Assembly: GCA_024763495.1 (NCBI GenBank)
Contig: JANTFJ010000202.1
Span: 1 to 5,445, forward strand
Length of the DNA: 5,445 nt
Reading direction: 5' to 3'
Origin: Desulfobulbaceae bacterium
GTDB taxonomy: Bacteria; Desulfobacterota; Desulfobulbia; Desulfobulbales; SURF-16
The translations under genes and the position numbers were made by a program. Numbering within the stretch: the first letter of the stretch is position 1; each line of letters begins with the position of its first letter. The notes below the pieces were generated by a model. The model made no database searches, was not told where the DNA came from, and saw nothing but the letters and a program-made list of their open reading frames with translations. Positions 1 through 5,445 of the stretch are shown here, piece by piece.

Positions 1-28
1 TTCCGGCTAAAGACATGCCGGAATGACG
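1..28. repeat. Short intergenic palindrome (REP-like element or end of a terminator), cut by the left edge
   Basis: TTCCGGC (1-7) pairs perfectly with GCCGGAA (17-23) around a nine-base loop, and TGACG (24-28) follows. The arrangement '(CGTCA)TTCCGGC...GCCGGAATGACG' is a common dispersed intergenic repeat in Proteobacteria and Desulfobacterota, where the TGACG arm pairs with a CGTCA on the other side. Here that side would lie just outside the window. There is no clear U-run after the stem, so a classical intrinsic terminator for an upstream gene is less likely, though not excluded. Confidence 0.55.
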
Positions 29-49
29 ATATATCTATGCTGCAAATTG

Positions 50-55
50 TATAAT
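50..55 (+). promoter_or_regulatory. Candidate sigma-70 -10 box TATAAT
   Basis: A perfect TATAAT lies in the AT-rich leader 46 bases before the start codon, which would give a 5' leader of roughly 40 nt. The -35 partner is poor: the best TTGACA-like match is ATGACG at 23-28, with a spacer of 21 bases, longer than the usual 17, and it overlaps the palindrome. The match may be a chance hit in AT-rich DNA. Confidence 0.4.
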
Positions 56-85
56 TTATAGAAATCATTAACAAAACAACAAGTC

Positions 86-96
86 AGAAAGTTGAG
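86..96 (+). promoter_or_regulatory. Weak ribosome binding region before ATG 102
   Basis: No good AGGAGG occurs upstream of the start. The only purine-rich candidates are AGAAAG (86-91, ten bases before ATG) and GAG (94-96, five bases before). The start is fixed by the in-frame TGA at 93-95 rather than by the ribosome binding site. Weak initiation of such a very large protein is plausible. Confidence 0.35.
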
Positions 97-101
97 CTAC
101 T

Positions 102-1061
102 ATGAATAAAAAACAGTTCATTGCGTTGACCCCACCAGCATCCCTTGATCCATCTCTTGCCATAGCCGCCAGCCGAGCTGGAGGTGTTGGAGTCCTGAAT
201 CTTGAACAGATAATTTCCCTGGACAATGTCCAGCTCTCGCTTAACAAATTAGCGCAATACGGGAAAAATCCTTGTGGAATAAAGCTTGCCGGAAACCAGG
301 AAAAACTGCTCAAGCAACTTCTGGACGATTTACCAGAATTATTTCAGACTGTTATTCTCACTGCTGATAAGCTTACAAAACTTGCCGCTCTTACTAAAAA
401 AATTCAAAAGAAAAAAATCGCGCTGTTGCTTGAGGTAACCAGTATAGAACAGGCCCTGGCAGGAGCAAAGGCCGGAGTGGACGGCCTGGTTGCCAAAGGT
501 AACGAGGCCGGAGGCTGGAGCGGCAGGGAAGGATCATTTGTTTTTCTGCAGCGAATCTTAAAAAATGTTTCTTTGCCGGTATGGCTTCACGGCGGAGCAG
601 GTCTCCATACTGTCGGTGCCTGTTTTGCTGCCGGAGCAGCCGGAGTGGTGTTGGACTCCCAGCTCTTATTGGCTAAAGAATCACCCCTGGAAGAAAAGAC
701 TAAAAATATCATCGCCAGAATGGACGGTGGTGACACAATTACAGTTGGTGAAGAATTACAACTTCCCTGTAATATTTATTTCCGCTCGGCGTTATCAGCT
801 GTTGACCAGCTCCAACAGTTGGAAAAAGATCTGATTGCCAGGGATATTCCCTTAAAAAAGAAACAGGATATCTGGCGTCATGAAATATCAATTCGGGCAG
901 GATGGAGTGACCCGGCCCTGGATATCTGGCTGCTTGGTCAGGATGCCGCTTTTGCCAATAGACTTGCTGACCGTTATCATACGGTAGCCGGCATTATTCA
1001 AGGCCTGCAAAAAGAGGCTCAATCACACACCAGGGAAGCCGCGTTATTGAAACCTTTCGCG
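102..1061 (+). other. Domain: first nitronate monooxygenase/enoyl reductase-like TIM barrel, likely catalytically altered
   Basis: Residues about 1-320 read as a flavin-dependent NMO (2-nitropropane dioxygenase) fold. The opening block is TPPASLDPSLAIAASRAGG (from T10), followed by AGVDGLVAKGNEAGGWSG (ending near residue 141), then LHGGAGLHT (G164-G167) and AAGAAGVVLDSQ (D185-Q187). The last two blocks sit where the FMN phosphate is held in the family. Two positions look degenerate. The family histidine after the E-A-G-G run is Trp139, and the usual G-T of the phosphate-binding strand is replaced by D-S-Q. A trailing section with LLGQDAAFANRLADRY closes the domain. I infer a structural, regulatory or differently reacting copy rather than a normal enoyl reductase. 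FMN binding could still occur. Confidence 0.8.
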
Positions 1062-4000
1062 GAATCTTCATCGCTTGCCGAATCCCACGGTACCCGTTAC
1101 CCCATTGTCCAGGGACCGATGAGTCGTGTCAGTGATAAGGCGGCCTTTGCCGAAAGCGTTGTCAGCGCCGGAGGCCTTCCCTTTCTGGCCATGGGCATGA
1201 TGCGCGGCCCGGATATAAGCAAATTGCTCGAGGAAACCAGCAGTTGTCTTGACCGCCAGCCCTGGGGGGTCGGTCTTCTAGGCTTTATCCCGCCGGAACT
1301 GTGGCAGGAACAAATCGATATTATCCACAGGTATAAACCGCCCTTTGCCCTCATTGCCGGAGGCCGTCCGGAGCAGGCCCTGCGCCTGGAAAAACTGGGG
1401 ACGGCAACCTACATGCATGTCCCTTCTCCGGGACTGCTTAAAATTTATTTTGACCAGGGTGTCCGCCGTTTTATATTCGAAGGAAAAGAATGCGGCGGCC
1501 ATGTCGGCCCGCGTAACTGCTTTGTCCTCTGGAATACAATGATCGAAGAACTGCTCACTCTGCCTGCTGAAGAGGTTAGCGGCTGTCATCTTCTTTTTGC
1601 CGGAGGAATACACGATGCCCTCTCTTCGGCCATGGTTGCGGTCATGACAGCTCCCCTGGCAAAGCTGGGGGTAAAACTCGGACTGCTTCTCGGTACGGCC
1701 TATCTTTTTACTGAAGAATCAGTAACATCAGGTGCCATAACTAAAAAATTTCAGCAAGAAGCGTTGCGTTGTAACTCCACGGTATTGCTGGAAAGCGGAA
1801 AAGGGCATGTTGTGCGCAGCGCCCTTACCCCGTTTGTCGACTTCTTTTATAAGGAAAGGAGAAAACTGGTTCAAGAAAAAAAATCAGCCGAGGAGATAAG
1901 ATTCGCGCTTGAAAAACTGAACATTGGCCGCCTCCATCTTGCTGCCAAGGGAGTTAAACGAAATCCTCTCTATGGTAAAAGAAAAAATGCGGCCAAATAC
2001 ATTAAGATAAAAAAAGAAGAACAATACAAAGAAGGACTCTGGATGATAGGGCAGTTGGCTGCCCTGCGGGATAAGCCCTGCAGTATCGCGGAATTACATC
2101 GAGACATTTCCGTTCAGGGCTCGCGTTTACTCACAAAGAGGCAAAAGAGGAAATTATTTGCGGATGCCCGTCAGCCCCGGCAGCGGCCCTGTGATATTGC
2201 CATCATCGGCATGTCATGCTTTATGCCGGAAGCCCCTGATCTTAACAGCTACTGGGAAAATATTTTAAATAAGGTAAATGCTATCAGGGAAATTCCCAAA
2301 GAACGCTGGGACTGGAGTTATCATTTTGATCCGGATAGAAACAAAAAGGACAAGATTTATTCAAAATGGGGCGGTTTCCTTGACCCGGTTTCATTTGATC
2401 CGCTGACCTTTGGTATGGTACCTAATTCTCTGAATTCAATTGAACCGGTTCAGCTCCTCACCCTGGAAGCTGTCCGGGCCGCTATTAATGACGCGGGATA
2501 CGGGAAAAGACCTTTTGATCGGGAACGGACATCGGTAATTATCGGCGCTACCGGCGGTTCGGCTGAACTGGGACAGGAATATATTTTCCGCTCATACCTG
2601 TCATCCTATTTTGAAGATGACGAGCTTCCCGAGCTGCGTAATTATTTGCGAAAATGGAGCGAGGATTCTTTTGCCGGGGTTCTGCCTAATGTTATAGCCG
2701 GACGGGTAGCAAATCGTTTCAACCTGGGGGGCCTGAATTATTCTGTTGACGCGGCCTGCGCTTCCGCCCTGGCCGGTATATATCTGGCAGTGCGTGATCT
2801 TGAGCATAAAAACAGCGACATGGTGATTGCCGGTGGAGCTGATACCTTCCAGAGTCCTTTTGCCTATCGCTGTTTCTGTGAAACACACGCCTTGTCTCCA
2901 ACCGGAAAATGCCGTACTTTTGATAAAAATGCCGATGGCACCTGTATCAGTGAGGGGATCGGCATTCTTGTCTTGAAAAGAGTGGCTGACGCTGAACGTG
3001 ATGGGGATCGAATTTACGCGGTAATTAAAGGAGTAGGTGCTTCAAGTGACGGCAGGGCCAAGGGCTTGACCGCTCCTCACCCTGCTGGTCAGGCTCGGGC
3101 CTTGAACCGAGCTTACCGGCAGGCCGGGTTCAAACCGGACTGTATTGGCCTGTTTGAGGCCCACGGGACAGGCACGGTCGCTGGAGACAAATCGGAAATT
3201 GATTCTCTTCGCACTGTCCTGGACGCGGCAGGGGGAGTGAACCGCCGTATTGCCCTGGGCTCGGTAAAATCAATGATAGGTCATACCAAAGGAGCCTCCG
3301 GGGCAGCGGGAATGATAAAAATCGCCTTTGCCCTGAAGCATAAAATATTGCCCCCCACTCTGGGCGTCGAAGAACCTAATCCAAGCCTTGCCGATTCTTC
3401 TCTTTATCCCAACATTGAAGCCAGGCCATGGATTAACGGGACAAACAACTACCCGCGGCGAGCCGCTATCAGTGGTTTTGGCTTTGGCGGGACAAATTTT
3501 CACGCTGTTCTGGAAGAATATAATAATGATTATCTAACTTCTGACCAAGAAGCGGTTTTCCAGCATTGGCCTGCTGAATTATTTGTTTTCGCCGGCAAAA
3601 ACAGAGAAGAATTGCTGGCTGAACTTAATCTTCTTTTGAACCAACTTGAAAAAGGCGCTCAACCATCCCTGCGGAACCTTGCTTTTTCATTATGGAAACG
3701 TGTTCAGGGTCGGGCCGGTAAAACGCTTAGCATGGTTGTAAAATCATTGGATGATCTTCAGCGGAAACTGACTTGGACGATTGAAAGATTAGGCAGCAGC
3801 GAAAATGAACCAATCAACAACCCCAAAGGAATTTATTTTAATGAAAACCCTCTGGGGCGCCAGGGAAAAGTGGCATTGCTGTTTTCCGGTCAAGGCGCAC
3901 AATACCCTGACATGACTAGAGAATATGCCTTTTGCTTTCCAGAAGTTAAAAAACGCTTTGAACTGGCTGACCAGGTACTTGCTGATTGTTTTCCGCAACC

Positions 4001-5445
4001 ACTTTCTTCATATATTTTCCCCCCTTCACGTTTTAATAAGAAGGAGGAAAAAAAATGCGCCGGGGCTCTGGGCCGTACCAATATCACTCAACCGGCGCTG
4101 GGAGCTGCTGATACCGGAATTTTTAATCTGCTGCGCTCCTCAGGACTTAAGGCAGATATGGTGGCAGGCCATTCTTATGGAGAATTCGCGGCACTGGCCG
4201 CTGCCGGGGTCTTCAGCGAAGAACAGCTTTACCTGGTTTCAGAAGCCAGGGGACGTTTTATCCTGGAAGAAGCTGAAAAAGACAGCGGAACCATGGCTGC
4301 GGTACAGGCCGGCCCCGAGGTTGTCCAACAGGAAGTTGCCTCGATAAAAGACCTTTGGGTAACAAATCTTAATTCCCCCAGCCAGACAATAATTTCAGGA
4401 ACAACCGCCGGCATTGAAACGGCTTTGAAAAAGCTGGAAGAAAATGGACTTAATTGCCGAAAAATAGCGGTTTCCTGTGCCTTTCATTCGCCTCTTGTTG
4501 CCCCGGCCAGGGATCGATTACAGAAATTTCTGGCTCAACTGGAACTGGCCGAACCGCAAATAACGGTTTTCTCGAATACAACAGCGGCTCCCTATCCGGA
4601 TGACCCTGCCGAAATTGTTAAAATACTCAGTGAACACCTGGTGCAACCGGTGCGATTTACTGATGAAATAAATGCTATGTATGATGCCGGCGCTCGTATT
4701 TTTATTGAAGTGGGCCCGCGCCGTATTCTGGCCAACCTGGCGCAGCAGAATTTAACCGACAAGCCGTCTCTCGTGCTGGCTATGGATGCCCCTGATCGTT
4801 CGGATATTTTCCATTTTCAACATATTCTGGCCCAGCTTGCAGCTCACGATGTTCAGCTTGATTTAGCTCGTTTATACCAGGGAAGAAATGTCAGACAATA
4901 CAACATTAACTCCCTGGCTCGTGAGACCGGGGAAAAATCATTATCAAAAACAACCTGGATTGTTGATGGTGGCGGAGTTCATCCAGGATATGGTGCAGCC
5001 CGGCAGCCTTTTTCACGCTTGTCGTTCAGCCGGCAAAAGCCGGTAGAAAAAGAGTTCATGAAAGAAGAATCGCGGCCGGAACCTGCTCCGCTGTCAGTGC
5101 CAATGCCTGTCAATGATGAATTGCAGCCTGTTCTTCTCCGGCACCAGAAACTGATGCAGCAGTTTCTGGATACCCAGCAAAATGTCATGTTGGCTTTACT
5201 GCAGGGAGGCTCAGCCGATTCATCCCTGCCGCCAACCGGGCAGACAATAGAACAAGAAAAGATTGAGCCGGCAACTGAGCAAGAAAAAAAGCCTCCTGTT
5301 TTAGAAGCAGAGCAGGCACCGCTCTCAAGCCATGTTCCGCAACAGAATGACATTAAGGACAGGCTCCTGGAGATAGTCAGTGAGCGAACCGGATATCCGG
5401 CCGACATGCTCGACCTGGATCTTGACCTTGAAGCTGACCTGGGCA
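102..5445 (+). CDS. PfaA-like multidomain polyketide/fatty acid synthase (NMO-NMO-KS-AT-ACP...), 3' end outside window
   Basis: Iterative type I synthase expected to build a long-chain fatty acid or polyketide from malonyl units in the cytoplasm. The frame runs 1781 codons without a stop and leaves the window. The start is well fixed: an in-frame TGA lies at 93-95 and ATG 102 is the first start codon after it. Domains in order (residues): NMO-like 1 (about 1-320), NMO 2 (about 326-690), ketosynthase (697-1140), KS-AT linker (1141-1254), acyltransferase (1255-1565), linker (1566-1750), ACP (from 1751). The KS, AT and ACP resemble Shewanella-type PfaA as I remember it: DGDRIYAVIKGVGASSDG in the KS and ERTGYPADMLDLD then EADLG in the ACP. 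Unlike PfaA, it carries two flavoprotein domains at its N-terminus, a role filled by the separate PfaD protein in classical systems. No frameshift or internal stop is seen. The product is unknown, so no gene symbol is given. The identification as a PfaA-type synthase is firm; the chemical product is not inferable from this window. Confidence 0.95.
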   Translation, partial: MNKKQFIALTPPASLDPSLAIAASRAGGVGVLNLEQIISLDNVQLSLNKLAQYGKNPCGIKLAGNQEKLLKQLLDDLPELFQTVILTADKLTKLAALTKKIQKKKIALLLEVTSIEQALAGAKAGVDGLVAKGNEAGGWSGREGSFVFLQRILKNVSLPVWLHGGAGLHTVGACFAAGAAGVVLDSQLLLAKESPLEEKTKNIIARMDGGDTITVGEELQLPCNIYFRSALSAVDQLQQLEKDLIARDIPLKKKQDIWRHEISIRAGWSDPALDIWLLGQDAAFANRLADRYHTVAGIIQGLQKEAQSHTREAALLKPFAESSSLAESHGTRYPIVQGPMSRVSDKAAFAESVVSAGGLPFLAMGMMRGPDISKLLEETSSCLDRQPWGVGLLGFIPPELWQEQIDIIHRYKPPFALIAGGRPEQALRLEKLGTATYMHVPSPGLLKIYFDQGVRRFIFEGKECGGHVGPRNCFVLWNTMIEELLTLPAEEVSGCHLLFAGGIHDALSSAMVAVMTAPLAKLGVKLGLLLGTAYLFTEESVTSGAITKKFQQEALRCNSTVLLESGKGHVVRSALTPFVDFFYKERRKLVQEKKSAEEIRFALEKLNIGRLHLAAKGVKRNPLYGKRKNAAKYIKIKKEEQYKEGLWMIGQLAALRDKPCSIAELHRDISVQGSRLLTKRQKRKLFADARQPRQRPCDIAIIGMSCFMPEAPDLNSYWENILNKVNAIREIPKERWDWSYHFDPDRNKKDKIYSKWGGFLDPVSFDPLTFGMVPNSLNSIEPVQLLTLEAVRAAINDAGYGKRPFDRERTSVIIGATGGSAELGQEYIFRSYLSSYFEDDELPELRNYLRKWSEDSFAGVLPNVIAGRVANRFNLGGLNYSVDAACASALAGIYLAVRDLEHKNSDMVIAGGADTFQSPFAYRCFCETHALSPTGKCRTFDKNADGTCISEGIGILVLKRVADAERDGDRIYAVIKGVGASSDGRAKGLTAPHPAGQARALNRAYRQAGFKPDCIGLFEAHGTGTVAGDKSEIDSLRTVLDAAGGVNRRIALGSVKSMIGHTKGASGAAGMIKIAFALKHKILPPTLGVEEPNPSLADSSLYPNIEARPWINGTNNYPRRAAISGFGFGGTNFHAVLEEYNNDYLTSDQEAVFQHWPAELFVFAGKNREELLAELNLLLNQLEKGAQPSLRNLAFSLWKRVQGRAGKTLSMVVKSLDDLQRKLTWTIERLGSSENEPINNPKGIYFNENPLGRQGKVALLFSGQGAQYPDMTREYAFCFPEVKKRFELADQVLADCFPQPLSSYIFPPSRFNKKEEKKCAGALGRTNITQPALGAADTGIFNLLRSSGLKADMVAGHSYGEFAALAAAGVFSEEQLYLVSEARGRFILEEAEKDSGTMAAVQAGPEVVQQEVASIKDLWVTNLNSPSQTIISGTTAGIETALKKLEENGLNCRKIAVSCAFHSPLVAPARDRLQKFLAQLELAEPQITVFSNTTAAPYPDDPAEIVKILSEHLVQPVRFTDEINAMYDAGARIFIEVGPRRILANLAQQNLTDKPSLVLAMDAPDRSDIFHFQHILAQLAAHDVQLDLARLYQGRNVRQYNINSLARETGEKSLSKTTWIVDGGGVHPGYGAARQPFSRLSFSRQKPVEKEFMKEESRPEPAPLSVPMPVNDELQPVLLRHQKLMQQFLDTQQNVMLALLQGGSADSSLPPTGQTIEQEKIEPATEQEKKPPVLEAEQAPLSSHVPQQNDIKDRLLEIVSERTGYPADMLDLDLDLEADLG
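1077..2171 (+). other. Domain: second nitronate monooxygenase-type domain (PfaD-like enoyl reductase candidate)
   Basis: Residues about 326-690. Typical NMO/PfaD signatures appear in order: YPIVQGPMSRVSD (Y333; the QGPM block that starts the barrel and contacts FMN), ECGGHVGPRN with His467 at the family's conserved active-site histidine, LLFAGGIHD (G501-G502) and GLLLGTAYLFTEE (G531-T532), the last two matching the FMN phosphate-binding strands. The tail (IGRLHLAAKG, then EGLWMIGQLAALRD) belongs to the same domain family. In PUFA synthases PfaD-type flavoproteins reduce the enoyl-ACP intermediate, and this copy keeps the residues expected for a working flavoenzyme. The enoyl reductase role is inferred from the KS/AT/ACP context, because sequence alone does not separate it from true nitronate oxidation. 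Confidence 0.88.
2190..3521 (+). other. Domain: beta-ketoacyl synthase (KS), catalytically complete
   Basis: Residues 697-1140, about 440 residues, the usual KS length. It begins CDIAIIGMSCFMPEAPDL and ends SGFGFGGTNFHAVLEEY. The nucleophile is Cys886 in DAACASA; the two histidines are His1021 in EAHGTGT and His1061 in GSVKSMIGHTKG, with the conserved Lys1056 in the same block. The domain condenses the growing acyl chain with malonyl-ACP. In place of the common modular-PKS FGISPREA...DPQQRLLLE block it has FGMVPNSL (from F770) and EPVQLLTLE (from E781), which matches the PfaA-type group and not modular PKSs. All three catalytic residues are present, so the domain should be active and is not a chain-length-factor-like decoy. 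Confidence 0.96.
3864..4796 (+). other. Domain: malonyl-type acyltransferase (AT)
   Basis: Residues about 1255-1565. It starts with VALLFSGQGAQYPDM (oxyanion-hole GQG around Gln1264). It carries the nucleophilic Ser1358 in GHSYGE, and Arg1383 exactly 25 residues later, the spacing of the carboxylate-binding arginine in FabD-type malonyltransferases. His1462, in SCAFHSPLV, is the catalytic base. The AFH motif is the malonyl-type signature rather than the YASH motif of methylmalonyl-specific ATs, so malonyl-CoA is the predicted extender. The domain ends near FIEVGPRRILANL. It would load malonyl onto the ACP(s) of the same protein. All key residues are intact. Confidence 0.93.
4797..5351 (+). 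other. AT-ACP linker with one predicted helix and a Pro/Glu/Gln-rich hinge
   Basis: Residues about 1566-1750. The first part (LAQLAAHDVQLDLARLYQGR) is a post-AT extension typical of PfaA-like synthases. The middle is of low complexity. Residues about 1678-1703 (VLLRHQKLMQQFLDTQQNVM then LALLQG) have a heptad-like pattern of Leu/Met/Phe and look like one amphipathic helix. They resemble the Q-rich 'QQFL' segments between the AT and the ACPs in PfaA. About 45 residues rich in Pro, Glu, Gln and Ser follow, a likely flexible tether that lets the ACP reach the catalytic domains. The helix call rests on the residue pattern only. Confidence 0.7.
5352..5445 (+). other. Domain: acyl carrier protein (ACP), truncated by the window edge
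   Basis: Residues 1751-1781 begin IKDRLLEIVSERTGYPADML and end LEADLG. This is the first helix and loop of a PUFA-synthase-type ACP, whose family sequence continues G-I-D-S-I-K-R with the phosphopantetheine-bearing serine. The final base of the window (A) is consistent with the expected Ile codon, which would put the serine three codons past the last complete codon. PfaA proteins carry several ACPs in tandem; how many follow here cannot be seen. Confidence 0.9.

Noticed and set aside
68..313. Minus-strand open frame of 81 codons at the left edge, with a Met start and a hydrophobic N-terminus
   Set aside because: It runs antisense into the first NMO block (TPPASLDPS...), which is clearly coding on the plus strand. 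The signal-peptide look is a composition effect.
102..1061. The first NMO-like domain as a separate gene joined by a sequencing error
   Set aside because: The frame is continuous between the two NMO domains, with no stop, no ribosome binding site with a start, and no drop in coding character at the junction near 1060-1085.
1278..1613. Minus-strand open frame of 111 codons
   Set aside because: It is antisense to the conserved second NMO domain and has no recognisable motif.
2190..3521. KS as an inactive chain-length factor
   Set aside because: Cys886, His1021 and His1061 are all present in intact motifs.
3925..4347. Plus-strand open frame of 140 codons in another phase
   Set aside because: It lies wholly inside the AT domain, whose motifs (GQGAQ, GHSYGE) are read in the main frame. 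It shows no domain signature.
4979..5407. Minus-strand open frame of 142 codons, rich in Ser and Cys
   Set aside because: It is antisense to the Pro/Glu/Gln linker and ACP start of the synthase. Its composition is what the reverse complement of such a linker gives, and no domain is recognisable.

Overview
The window is almost entirely one gene: a single forward reading frame that opens with ATG at 102 and is still open at the right edge (1781 complete codons). It encodes the N-terminal part of a very large type I fatty acid/polyketide synthase of the PfaA (polyunsaturated fatty acid or 'secondary lipid' synthase) type. The order read from the translation is: flavin-type nitronate monooxygenase (NMO)/enoyl reductase-like domain 1, NMO domain 2, ketosynthase (KS), acyltransferase (AT), a low-complexity linker carrying one predicted helix, and the first half of an acyl carrier protein (ACP). 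The window ends a few codons before the expected phosphopantetheine serine, so the rest of this ACP, and probably further ACP, ketoreductase and dehydratase modules, lie outside it.

Layout. Positions 1-28 hold a short GC-rich palindrome of the dispersed intergenic type (REP-like or terminator-like). Positions 29-101 are an AT-rich leader with a perfect TATAAT at 50-55 and only a weak ribosome binding site. From 102 to 5445 everything belongs to the synthase. No RNA gene, CRISPR array, insertion sequence or second convincing gene is visible on either strand.

How the parts should work together (inference from the families). The AT loads malonyl units onto the ACP domain(s), and the KS, which has an intact Cys-His-His triad, condenses them. 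The NMO-type flavin domains are the in-cis counterpart of PfaD, the separate enoyl reductase of classical PUFA synthases. The most unusual feature is that the enoyl-reductase-like part is duplicated and fused in front of the KS. Only the second copy keeps the conserved histidine of the NMO family (ECGGH); the first has EAGGW and may be a structural or regulatory pseudo-domain.

Organism. The moderate GC content, the mix of A-rich Lys/Glu stretches with GCC/GGC-rich blocks, the domain architecture and the intergenic palindrome are compatible with a Desulfobacterota (deltaproteobacterial, sulfate-reducer-like) genome. This is a judgement from memory of such proteins, not the result of a search, and other bacterial phyla are possible.
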